64,000 bases of DNA from Rhodobacter sp. CZR27 (lineage in GTDB: Bacteria > Pseudomonadota > Alphaproteobacteria > Rhodobacterales > Rhodobacteraceae): the NCBI RefSeq assembly GCF_002407205.1, contig NZ_CP023548.1, forward strand, positions 1,264,501 through 1,328,500. Direction: 5' to 3'. The number at the start of each line of letters is the position of its first letter. Within the stretch, counting starts at the first letter, position 1. The translations under genes and the position numbers were made by a program. Below, one piece after another: positions 17,361-25,901 of this stretch. The notes below the pieces were generated by a model. That model ran no database searches. It saw only the letters and a list, made by a program, of their open reading frames with translations, and was not told the origin of the DNA.

Positions 17361-19588
17361 GCCTCGACTTCGACTCCCGCTTTCCCCGCTTCCACATCGG
17401 CCCGCTTGATCGGGTGACGATCGACGGCATGCGGTTCCGTCTGCTCCAGCAGCTGTCCGAGGCCTTCGTTCTGGTGCCGGTGGACGGCAACGGCCTGGTC
17501 CAGACCTTCGCCTTCAAGCACCTGAACACGCTGAACGCCGACGGGCGGATCAAGCATGAAGTCGACTACTTCAACCCGATGATCGCCCTGCGTCGGGCGG
17601 CAGGTCCTGCCGAACAATGGCTTGCGCAGCTGACGCCGAAACAGAAGGACCGCGTCGACCGGCACTTCGCCCTCGTCCAGGGTTTCAACGACCTCTACCG
17701 TGCAGGGAGGGTGAAGAAGACAAAGGAATCCATCAAGGCATCCCGCAAGGAGATCGTGGAGGCGGCGCTTCCGTATCTCCAGACGACGGTGCCCGTGAAG
17801 GCGATCGACCGTTTCGAGGAGGAGCGGAAGAAGGAGGCGCAGGAAGCGGGGGACAACAAGAGCGCTGCTGCTCACGGGGGCAAGGCCGTGCTGTCCGTAT
17901 CGCCGCCGCATCCACGAACCTTGCTGGAGTGGGTCAGGAATGTGGACAAGTTCGGCAAGATCGGCCTGGTGGATCGTCACCACGAGCGCGGGGCGCGCGG
18001 CAACGGATATGAAGTGGAGGTAAACGCGCTTCTCGCGGAGACCGTCGAACGAACCTACCTAAACCTGAACCGGAAGACCAAGAAGCAGACCGAGGACGCC
18101 GTCCGGGATGCCTTCCACGACGAGAACAAGCTGCGCGCTGCCGACGGCCGACCGCTGCTTAAGGTGCCCGGACGCCGCGCGGTCCGCCAGTACCTTGCCA
18201 GCCTCGAGGCCTTTTCGGTCACCCTCGCGCGGGAGGGCATCGAGAAGGCCATGGCGAAGCACCGGCCGGTAACGACAGGTCTCGAGGTGACACGCCCGCT
18301 CGAGCGGGTGGAGATGGATGAATGGCGGATCGACCTCATCACGCTGATGTCGCAAGCCGGATTGCTGAAGCTTTTCAGCGCCGAGGAACTCGAGGTTCTC
18401 GGTCTCAACGACAAGAAGTCACGTTGGTGGATGGTCGCGGCGATCGACTGCCGCACCAGGGTGCTCCTCGGCGCGATGCTCACCAAAGATCCGAAGGAGA
18501 GTTCCTCGATGAGCTGCCTCCGCATGGTCGTCAGCGACAAGGGCGCCATTTCGGATGCCGTCGGCGCGGCCTGCCGCTGGACGGAAGCGGGCGCGCCGGA
18601 GGTTCTGGTTACCGACAACGGACCGTCGTTCAAGTCTACGGTGTTCACCGACGCCTGCAACGACCTCGGGATCACGATCGAGCGGACCATCGCCGGCATG
18701 CCGACCATGCGCGGCACCATCGAGCGCCTGTTCCGTACCTGCGGCATGGGGCTGCTTCCGCGTCTGAACGGGCGGACCTTCTCCGACGTGGTCGAGAAGG
18801 GGGATCATCCGGCCGAGAAGCGCGCGTGCCTTGATCCCGAGGACATCTGCACCGTGCTCGTGCGCTGGATCGTTGACATCTACCACAACACCCCGCACGG
18901 CGGCCTTGGTGGCCGGACGCCGCGAGAGCAGTGGGAGGCCGATCATAGGGACGGCAATTATCCCCTCAGAGCGGCGCCCGACCGGCGGGCGAAGCGGCTG
19001 GCCTTCGGAAAGGCGCGCACGGTGAAGGGCACGAAGGCCGGGATCACCATCTTCGGCGCCCGCTACCAGAGCGAGGAGTTGGCACGGTTCATCGTTCTGC
19101 GCGGACCGCGCTTCTTGCAGGTTCGTTGGGATCCGGAAAACCTTGGCGCGATCGAGGTGGAACTCGATGGGCAGTGGTACGAGGTGCCCGCCGTTCACGA
19201 CTTCCTCGACGGCCTGCACCTTCAGGTCTGGATCGCCGCCCGCCGTGCCTTGCGCAGCCGGTCGGCGACGCGGGAAGCCTGGACGGCGGATGTGGTTCGT
19301 GAAGCCGTCCGGGACATCGAGGCGCTGAACCAGCACCGCGCGCTGCAGTTCAAGCTCATCGACAAGCCCTACAGCGACAAGCACCTCAAGCACCTCGAGG
19401 AGTCCCTCTTCACGTCGTTCCGGATCACCGATGCGAAGCCGCAGGTCGTGCCTGCGCCGGACGGAGGGGGCCGCGTCATCATCGAGGAAGACCTGGATGC
19501 GAATGCCGGCGAGGACGGCATCGCGGCAGCATCTCGTACCGCACAGCATGGACGCCGCTCGGACGATGACTGGGAGTTCCCCGAGTAG
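17357..19588 (+). CDS. tnsB: TnsB-like DDE transposase
   Basis: Binds the transposon ends and performs 3' strand cleavage and transfer. The 743-residue protein carries a retroviral-integrase-type DDE core: Asp in ERVEMDEWRID (about residue 318), Asp in VLVTDNGPSF (about 419) and Glu in GTIERLFRTCGMG (about 455), with the 35-residue D-E spacing of the superfamily. A Mu-type C-terminal barrel follows (FGARYQSEELARFI). The GTG at 17357 overlaps the tnsA stop. A strong hairpin sits 30 bp downstream, and more than 900 bp separate it from tnsC, an unusual break in a tnsABC array. Confidence 0.93.
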   Translation: MSLDFDSRFPRFHIGPLDRVTIDGMRFRLLQQLSEAFVLVPVDGNGLVQTFAFKHLNTLNADGRIKHEVDYFNPMIALRRAAGPAEQWLAQLTPKQKDRVDRHFALVQGFNDLYRAGRVKKTKESIKASRKEIVEAALPYLQTTVPVKAIDRFEEERKKEAQEAGDNKSAAAHGGKAVLSVSPPHPRTLLEWVRNVDKFGKIGLVDRHHERGARGNGYEVEVNALLAETVERTYLNLNRKTKKQTEDAVRDAFHDENKLRAADGRPLLKVPGRRAVRQYLASLEAFSVTLAREGIEKAMAKHRPVTTGLEVTRPLERVEMDEWRIDLITLMSQAGLLKLFSAEELEVLGLNDKKSRWWMVAAIDCRTRVLLGAMLTKDPKESSSMSCLRMVVSDKGAISDAVGAACRWTEAGAPEVLVTDNGPSFKSTVFTDACNDLGITIERTIAGMPTMRGTIERLFRTCGMGLLPRLNGRTFSDVVEKGDHPAEKRACLDPEDICTVLVRWIVDIYHNTPHGGLGGRTPREQWEADHRDGNYPLRAAPDRRAKRLAFGKARTVKGTKAGITIFGARYQSEELARFIVLRGPRFLQVRWDPENLGAIEVELDGQWYEVPAVHDFLDGLHLQVWIAARRALRSRSATREAWTADVVREAVRDIEALNQHRALQFKLIDKPYSDKHLKHLEESLFTSFRITDAKPQVVPAPDGGGRVIIEEDLDANAGEDGIAAASRTAQHGRRSDDDWEFPE

Positions 19589-19617
19589 GATCGGAGCCAC
19601 CACACACACGATGCGGA

Positions 19618-19648
19618 GCCCCGGCAGGCCAGACCTGCCGGGGCTTCT
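19618..19648 (+). terminator. Hairpin after tnsB
   Basis: A perfect 11-bp stem GCCCCGGCAGG / CCTGCCGGGGC with a 5-base loop, followed by a weak T-rich tail (TTCT). Likely ends tnsAB transcription, so tnsC-tniQ may need their own promoter. Confidence 0.6.
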
Positions 19649-19954
19649 GCATGCTTGGGGGCAAACCTGGGCACGCGCCTCCGCTAGTGATGTCGCTCGT
19701 GACGGGGTGCGGAGGCGAGCCGTGAAGCCGCGCGGCCACGTCGACGCAGCAGCTTCCGCGTCCTGCACCATCCCTGTCGTTCCGCTGCGCTCACCTTGTT
19801 GTGGAGCAGGCTCCCGGACCCCCACCTCGACGTCACGCGCGCCGCGGCTGGTGCAATCCGAACCTCATCGGGGGCAGGGGATGAGGCGATGCTGTACCTC
19901 TTGCTCTGCCTCTCGCTTGTGCAGGGTCCCCAAGCTTCAGGCTGCCGCCCCCTG

Positions 19955-20310
19955 GCTCCAGTCACAGCCGATCCCGGAGCGGCGCCCCGCCGGGGTGCGG
20001 CCGCGGGCGCACACATTCCATCTGCAGAGGGAAGCTGGCAGCTGCATCCGAGGAGCGTTAAACGGAACAATTGCCGCAGCGGCAGCCGACAGACCGACCG
20101 GCAGGTCGATCTCGGCAAAGCACCCGAGGTCGTCGCCGGGCGGACGGGGCTCGCCTTCATGAACGACTGTCCGCTGTCCCACGTGCAGCCCTTGAAATGA
20201 AGACGTTCAGCACTCCGTGCAGCGAACCTGAATTGGCGTCGAAGCCATACCAGTCGAGCGTGTCCGCGTTGATCGTGGCCATCGGGCGCAGGTGCGGAAG
20301 GCCCGATCAC
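19955..20310 (-). pseudogene. Decayed DUF1989 (urea-carboxylase-associated) gene fragment
   Basis: The minus strand matches, with gaps and frameshifts, the intact DUF1989 gene at 35142-36005. Shared blocks include the reading GQSFMKASPVRP (intact gene: GQYFMKASPVRP) and the nucleotide block GTCGAAGCCATACCAGTCGA. The order of blocks is kept, but a central section is missing (between about 20215 and 20235) and no long frame survives. It fills most of the tnsB-tnsC gap together with the hairpin. Confidence 0.75.
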
Positions 20311-20501
20311 ATCCTGTCACCAGGCATGGTCGCCCGAACCCTCACCGGATGTGAAATTTTCGTTTCCGGATTTTGAAAGGCGACCAATCTCACCTATGGC
20401 GCCGGCTGAAGGGCCCGCGATGGGAAATCCGGCGCCGCTCGATCAACCTCGCTGCGAGTGCTCGATCACGGGCAGCGACATCGTGAAGAACGAGACCAAC
20501 C

Positions 20502-21488
20502 TTGACCCTCATCTTCCCCCAAGCCGCCGCTCGGCTGACCCAGCTGCGGAACATCCACATATCCAACTGGCGCGACAAAGAAGTGCGCCTTCACCTCGAC
20601 CGGCTGTTCAAGGTCGACGAAAATGGCCATCAGACCGCCGAGCCCATCCGCTTCACGGCCAACATGGAGACGCGGGGGATCGCCCTGATCGAGGGTGCGG
20701 GAGGCGGCAAGACCACTGCAATCCGGCACGTCCTCGCATCGACGCCCGCTCTCAACCCCGCCGACGGCGCGCCGCGCTACCTCAGCATTCAGGTCCCGAG
20801 CCCGGCCACCCTCAAGAGCCTCGGACTCGAAATCCTGCGTGCGGCAGGTATCAGCGGTATCCAGGAGCGTGCCAAGGTCTGGCAGATCTGGGATGCCGTG
20901 CGCCACCGCCTCGGCAAGAAGGGCTTCGTGCTGCTCTGGATCGACGAGGCCCACGACCTCTTCCTCTCGCGCTCGTCGCGCGAGATCGACGACATGCTGA
21001 AGATGCTGAAGGCGCTGATGCAGGGGGAGTCGGCGGTGGTCGTCGTCCTCAGCGGCACGGAACGGCTATCCGAGATCACCGCCTACGATCCGCAGGTCAA
21101 CCGCCGGTTCACCAAGATCCTGCCCCGCGACCTCGACCCGCTCGACGGCGGCAACATGCTCGGCATCGTGGGCAAGTACGCGGCCAAGGCCGGCCTGCAG
21201 TTTCAGCCCGGCGGCGAGATCGCCGGACGCCTCATCCATGGTAGCCGCGGACGGTTCGGGCGGGCCGTCGAGACGACGATCAACGCCATCGAACGGGCGC
21301 TCGCGGAAAGCTCCGGCGCCCTCACGCGCGAGCATTTCGCCGAAGCATGGGGGATGCAGGAGGGCTGCCGCTGGGAGGAAAACGTCTTCGTGGCGGACAG
21401 CTGGAGCGCCATCCGGCTCGATCAGGCCGCCGAGGAATTCGAGGCGGACCGCAGCGCGCGCCAGAAGAAGCAGCGCGAGAGGTCGTGA
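20502..21488 (+). CDS. tnsC: TnsC/TniB-like AAA+ ATPase
   Basis: ATP-dependent regulator that connects target selection by TniQ to the TnsA-TnsB transposase. The 328-residue protein has Walker A GAGGGKTTA (about residues 65-73), Walker B FVLLWIDEAHD (about 144-154), sensor 1 VVVLSGTERLSE and an arginine-finger region around NRRFTKILPRDLDP. No ATG fits at the front; a TTG at 20502 is used, 15 bases after an in-frame TGA. The end overlaps tniQ as GTGA. Confidence 0.9.
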   Translation: MTLIFPQAAARLTQLRNIHISNWRDKEVRLHLDRLFKVDENGHQTAEPIRFTANMETRGIALIEGAGGGKTTAIRHVLASTPALNPADGAPRYLSIQVPSPATLKSLGLEILRAAGISGIQERAKVWQIWDAVRHRLGKKGFVLLWIDEAHDLFLSRSSREIDDMLKMLKALMQGESAVVVVLSGTERLSEITAYDPQVNRRFTKILPRDLDPLDGGNMLGIVGKYAAKAGLQFQPGGEIAGRLIHGSRGRFGRAVETTINAIERALAESSGALTREHFAEAWGMQEGCRWEENVFVADSWSAIRLDQAAEEFEADRSARQKKQRERS

Positions 21489-23329
21489 CCTTGAACCTCG
21501 GGAAGGACACTCCGCTGCTCGCCGGCGAGAGCATCATGTCCTGGGTGGCCCGCATAGGTCGCGAGGAGGTCGGCATGGAGCCTGCCGACTTCCTGCGCTT
21601 CATGACCCTGAGCGGGAGGGACATCATCGATGCCACACCCGCGGGGATCGCCCGGCTAAAAGAAGTGACCGGTGTCGCTCCCGCGGATTTCCTGCGCGGC
21701 ACCTACGTCCGGATCGACGATCGGCTCTACGACCACCAGGGGCAGCGCTTCCACGCCGAGTTTGGGGGAAGGGACCGCACAACCTACTGTCCCGCATGCC
21801 TGCTCGCGGATCGCGAGCGTGAGGGTCTCTCCGGCGGGCAGCGCGTCGGCCGCGTGAACTGGTTGTTTGCGCCGGTTCGCACCTGCCCGATCCACGATCT
21901 TCCGCTCGTCCGGAAGCCCAACCGGACCTGGTCGGACCGGTTCCAGGACATGGAGATCGTGGCGCCTGCGGATGAGGAACTTCAGGTTCTTCTGGGGCGC
22001 ACCTCCATCCGGCGGGTGTCACCCCTGCAGACCTACGTCGAGGGGCGCCTCGAAGGGCAGGAGGGTCCGGCGTGGCTCGACGGGCAGCAGATCGATCTGG
22101 CTGTCCGGGCCACCGAGATCCTGGGGATGTGCGTTCTTCGCCATCCCCACGTCGAACTTCCGGCGCAGACCGAGACCGATTGGGACGAGGCGGGAGCAGT
22201 CGGCTACCGCTTCACGTCGCGCGGGACCGAAGGGATCCGCGAGGCTCTCGACGAGATCCGCTCGCCGCCCTGCGTCACCCGCAAGCGCGGCGGTCCCCAG
22301 GCGATCTTCGGCCGTCTCTACCAGTGGCTTCAGTACAACAAGAGCGCCAAGGACCGCGGCCCGATCCGCGAGGTGGTCCGCGAATATCTTCTCGAAACGA
22401 TGGCGATCGAGCCGGGCACCATGCTGTTCGGCGACGCGGTGCCATCGCGCCGCCGCCACTCCGTCGCCAGCCTGGCGCGGCAGTTCGGCCTGCACTACCG
22501 AACGCTGAACCGGGCCGTCGTCCTGACGGGCCTGATGCCGGAGGGAAACGCGGATGTACTCGACCGGTTGCTGACGGTCGACGCCTCGGACGGCGAGCGC
22601 CTCGCCGAACGCATGCGCCGGTCGCTCTCCGTGACCGCGATGCCCGCGTACCTGAACTGCTGTCGTCTGCAGGCCGAGGCTCTTGTTAGGCACGGGGTGG
22701 TGACCCGGATCGGCGAAGACCGGAATAACGGGCAATTCGGCCTGAACATGGTGGCCGTCGAGGATCTCGACGAGTTCCTTGCCCGCTTCCGGTCGGCCGG
22801 TACCGGAGCATCGGCTTTGACCGCCGGCATGGCCGATGTGGTCGAGGCGTCCAGGATCCTCCGCTGGCCGGCGATCGACATCATCAAGCTCGTGCTCGGC
22901 GGGCGGTTGGAACGCGTCGCGCTCCTGTCGGCTGACCTGAAGCTCAAGTCCGTTCTCGTGGATACCGAAGAGGTGCGGGAGCGCCTCCGTGAAGGGGACG
23001 GTGAAGGCCGGCTATCCGTGGTCGAAGCGGCGGAGAGGCTACAGCTCGAACCCTGGGCGGTCCAGAACTTGACGTCCGGGACCGACAGCAAGGGCAGGGC
23101 TCTGCTTCCTTTCACCAAGAGCCGCAACGCCGCGGGCCAAGTCCGACTCTGTTTCGACCCCTGCGATGTGGAGGCCTTTGCGGACGCCCATGTCGAACTC
23201 AGGGCACTTGCGGCGGAGCGCGGCATCTCTACCAAGGTCCTCCAAGCCGAATTGTTGAGACTGGGGATCCACGCGATCCTGCCGAAGTCATCCCTGAACA
23301 AGCTTGTCTATCGACGAGCGGACCTCTGA
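21485..23329 (+). CDS. tniQ: TniQ/TnsD-family target-site selector
   Basis: Directs the transposon to its attachment site by binding target DNA and recruiting TnsC. The 614-residue protein begins with the TniQ block (LLAGESIMSWVARIGRE) and has the zinc-knuckle pairs CPACL (about residue 102) and CPIHD (about 133). A long C-terminal half contains repeated helix-turn-helix-like segments (SVASLARQFGLHYRTLNRAV; MADVVEASRILRWPAI; LSVVEAAERLQLEPWAV). It is longer than minimal TniQ proteins and closer to TnsD-like selectors that read a fixed chromosomal site. GTG start overlaps tnsC. Confidence 0.9.
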   Translation: MTLNLGKDTPLLAGESIMSWVARIGREEVGMEPADFLRFMTLSGRDIIDATPAGIARLKEVTGVAPADFLRGTYVRIDDRLYDHQGQRFHAEFGGRDRTTYCPACLLADREREGLSGGQRVGRVNWLFAPVRTCPIHDLPLVRKPNRTWSDRFQDMEIVAPADEELQVLLGRTSIRRVSPLQTYVEGRLEGQEGPAWLDGQQIDLAVRATEILGMCVLRHPHVELPAQTETDWDEAGAVGYRFTSRGTEGIREALDEIRSPPCVTRKRGGPQAIFGRLYQWLQYNKSAKDRGPIREVVREYLLETMAIEPGTMLFGDAVPSRRRHSVASLARQFGLHYRTLNRAVVLTGLMPEGNADVLDRLLTVDASDGERLAERMRRSLSVTAMPAYLNCCRLQAEALVRHGVVTRIGEDRNNGQFGLNMVAVEDLDEFLARFRSAGTGASALTAGMADVVEASRILRWPAIDIIKLVLGGRLERVALLSADLKLKSVLVDTEEVRERLREGDGEGRLSVVEAAERLQLEPWAVQNLTSGTDSKGRALLPFTKSRNAAGQVRLCFDPCDVEAFADAHVELRALAAERGISTKVLQAELLRLGIHAILPKSSLNKLVYRRADL

Positions 23330-23352
23330 ACCTGCAGACTTGACCTTCGACG

Positions 23353-23378
23353 CGGCCGCCCCTTGGGGCGGCCGTTTT
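23353..23378 (+). terminator. Rho-independent terminator after tniQ
   Basis: A 10-bp GC stem CGGCCGCCCC / GGGGCGGCCG (loop of two T, or eight pairs with a larger loop) followed by TTTT, 24 bp after the tniQ stop. Confidence 0.8.
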
Positions 23379-23499
23379 GCTTTCAGGCGCATCCTTTCTC
23401 GCTCGGGCACGAGGGCGACAAACGCGTGACAAAGAGGGGGAATTAACGGCCGAATGGCAGGCGCACCTCAATAAAAGCAAGTAGTTAGTGTTTGCCGGA

Positions 23500-23603
23500 G
23501 GGCGTTATTCCCTACCTCCAACAGCGGTTGTTGAACGGGGTAGGAATAAACGCCCTTTTCCCGTCATTTCGGCGCCCTTTTTTTCGAGGGTATGGCGCCC
23601 TCT
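23500..23603 (+). repeat. Stem-loop and repeated AGGGCG motifs, candidate transposon end
   Basis: Arms 23500-23518 and 23537-23555 (GGGCGTTATTCCCTACC against a right arm whose complement reads GGGCGTTTATTCCTACC) form an imperfect 19-bp stem with inner pairing CAACA/TGTTG. The minus strand then repeats the AGGGCGYY core at about 23549-23557, 23571-23580 and 23594-23602, roughly 23 bp apart. Spaced terminal repeats are how TnsB recognises Tn7-like ends. A matching set at the far side was not found, so the assignment is tentative. Confidence 0.35.
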
Positions 23604-24198
23604 GCCGATAAGCTGTTGAAATGTTTCAGGTGGAGCGGCGGCATCTTCCGCTCCACCCAGCCGGCCCCCAAGCCAGCACATCGGCCCTGACCTGGTGCCT
23701 GTTGCACGGAAACTTGCGGCAACGATCCGGCAACATGGGCCCTTGGAAACGGAGGTTCTGGTGTGACCGGATCGTCTGCATCAGAGCCAGCGCGCATGAG
23801 AGTAACCAAGGACCTCGGCCGCTCCCTGAACCGAAAAGGCGGCGCTGGCGACACAGACCCGCTTCAAGCTTCGCGGATGAACCAACGATGAGATTTCCCC
23901 GAGCAACATCGCCCATCGCCCTGTGCCTCGCCCTGACAGCGCTGCTCGGTGCCTGCGGGCGCAGCCCGCAGGAGTGCATGGAGCGGGCGATGTATTTCGA
24001 ATCCAACCGCTCCAGCCGCGACGGGATGGTCGCCGTGGGCAGCGTGGTCATGAACCGCGTCGAGTCCGGCCAGTATCCGAGGTCGGTCTGCGGCGTCGTC
24101 GGCCAGCGCGGCCAGTTCGCCCCCGGCATCATGTCCCGCCGGATGGACTCGAGGTCCTTGCCGCTGGTGCGCGAGACCGCTCAGTCCGTCCTGCAGGG

Positions 24199-24204
24199 CG
24201 AACG
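24199..24204 (+). repeat. Target-site duplication CGAACG, left copy (right copy 26834-26839)
   Basis: The same six bases occur just outside both ends of the IS21-family element; removing one copy restores the hydrolase reading frame. Confidence 0.85.
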
Positions 24205-24392
24205 TGACGAGCGACAACCAAGTTGTCCGACACCGTCAGGCAAGTTGGCCGCTGGGTTGAGCCGGAGGACGGGCGTAGCCCGTCCCGGAGGCTGAACCCA
24301 GCGGCTGGCCCTCGTTTCGGGGGAGAAGGGTGGGTGCTGGCCGCTGCGGGCCGGTAGGATCGGGATCTCTGCGTCCAAACGGAGATCCGACC

Positions 24393-25901
24393 GTGCCGGG
24401 CAAACCCGTCACCGACCAGCAATTGAGAGTCTACATGACCGACCGTCTCCAGCACAGCCAGCGTGTCGCCGCCGCCCGCGCCGGCTTCAGCGAGCGCACC
24501 GCCCGCCGCATCGATGCCGATCCGCGCCTTCCCTCGCAACGTCCGGCCCCCCGGGGCCGCACCGTGCCCGACCCGCTCGAGGCGGTGTGGGAGCCGGTGC
24601 TGCTGCCGATCCTCGCGCGTGATCCGGCCGTTCAGGCCGTGACCCTGCTGCGGCACCTTCAGATGAGCGACCCGGAGGCTTTCCCGGACGACCGCGTGCG
24701 CCGGACGCTCGAGCGGCGCGTCCGCGACTGGCGTGCCCTGAACGGCCCCGAGCGCGACGTGATCTTCCGTCAGACGCCCGAGCCCGGCCGGATGGCCCTG
24801 TCGGACTTCACCGATGCGAACGAACTCTGCGTGACGATCGCGGGGCAGCCGCTGGAGCAGCGCCTCTACCACTTCGTCCTGGCCTACAGCGGCTGGGAAC
24901 ATGCCGCCGTGGTGCTGGGCGGCGAGAGCTTCCCGGCGCTGGCCGAGAACCTCCAGAACGCACTCTGGACCCTTGGCGGCGTCCCGCACGAGCACCGAAC
25001 CGACAGCCTGTCCGCAGCTTACCGGAACCTCGACACCGAAGCGGCGGCCGATGTCACCAGCCGCTATCAGGCGTTCTGCGCCCACTACGGCATGCTCGCC
25101 AGCCGCAACAACCCGGGCGAGGCGCACGAGAACGGATCGGTCGAGGCCCACAACAACCACCTGAAGGTCGCCCTCGACCAGGCCCTGATCCTGCGTGGCT
25201 CCCGCGACTTCGCCGATCTCGCCAGCTGGCGCCGCTTCGTCGATGAACTGGTCGCCCGACGCAACCGCCGGCGCGAGTCCGCGGTGCGCATCGAGATGGC
25301 GGCGCTCAGGCCGCTGCCGGCCCGGCGCACCACAGACTTCACCGAAGTGGTCGCGCGGGTCACGAAGACCGGGGGCTTTCTGGTCCACCAGGTCTTCTAC
25401 TCGGCACCCTCGCAGCTGATCGGCAAGCGCCTGCGGGTCCATGTCTACGACGACCGGATCGAGGCCTTTCTCGGAGCGACCCCTGTCGTCACGCACCCCC
25501 GCCGTCGCGGCCGCGATGACGGCGCCCGCGTCCACTGCGTCAACTATCGCCCTGTCATCCACGCCCTGCGCCGCAAGCCGCAGGCGCTGGCCGGTTCCGT
25601 TTACCGCGACGGCCTGTTCCCGCGATCGGAATACGCCGAGGCCTGGGTTGCGTTGTCCGCCGCCTTGCCGCGCCGCGACGCCTGCCGTCGCATGGTCGAT
25701 CTGCTGTGGCTTGCCCATGCGGAGGGCTGCGAGGCTGAACTGGCCGCGCTGATTGCCCACACCCTCGGTCATGGCGAATTGCCCGAAGCCCATGCGCTAA
25801 GGAGCAAGCTGGAGCCGCGTCGGCGCGAGCTGCCCGACGACACGCCCGTCAACCTCACCGATCTGGCCCGCTTCGACGAGCTGCTGGAGGCGCGCGCATG
25901 A
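24393..25901 (+). CDS. istA: IS21-family transposase IstA
   Basis: A 502-residue DDE transposase. It has an N-terminal helix-turn-helix (RVAAARAGFSERTARRIDAD) and acidic catalytic residues in MALSDFTDANE, HEHRTDSLSAA and HENGSVEAHNNHLK. A C-terminal domain follows (VYRDGLFPRSEYAEAW). The GTG at 24393 is chosen; it lies 188 bp inside the left end. The stop overlaps istB as ATGA, the standard arrangement. Confidence 0.93.
   Translation: MPGKPVTDQQLRVYMTDRLQHSQRVAAARAGFSERTARRIDADPRLPSQRPAPRGRTVPDPLEAVWEPVLLPILARDPAVQAVTLLRHLQMSDPEAFPDDRVRRTLERRVRDWRALNGPERDVIFRQTPEPGRMALSDFTDANELCVTIAGQPLEQRLYHFVLAYSGWEHAAVVLGGESFPALAENLQNALWTLGGVPHEHRTDSLSAAYRNLDTEAAADVTSRYQAFCAHYGMLASRNNPGEAHENGSVEAHNNHLKVALDQALILRGSRDFADLASWRRFVDELVARRNRRRESAVRIEMAALRPLPARRTTDFTEVVARVTKTGGFLVHQVFYSAPSQLIGKRLRVHVYDDRIEAFLGATPVVTHPRRRGRDDGARVHCVNYRPVIHALRRKPQALAGSVYRDGLFPRSEYAEAWVALSAALPRRDACRRMVDLLWLAHAEGCEAELAALIAHTLGHGELPEAHALRSKLEPRRRELPDDTPVNLTDLARFDELLEARA

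Larger units (their letters stand above)
279..23603 (+). mobile_element. Tn7-like transposon or island carrying CBASS and a GHKL-type R-M system (ends approximate)
   Basis: tnsA, tnsB, tnsC and tniQ lie in order at the right side, with defence genes as cargo to the left. Paralogous cell-wall hydrolase genes flank the whole. Neither end nor a target duplication was located. The true element may be smaller (for instance starting near 15.3 kb) or the island may be composite. Confidence 0.4.

Noticed and set aside
18419..19825. Long minus-strand frame opposite tnsB
   Set aside because: Shadow of the DDE transposase gene, Arg/Gly/Ala-rich without motifs.
16593..23603. CRISPR-associated (guide-RNA-directed) transposon
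   Set aside because: No cas genes, no repeat-spacer array and no solo spacer with a repeat-like flank seen; TniQ is long and TnsD-like.
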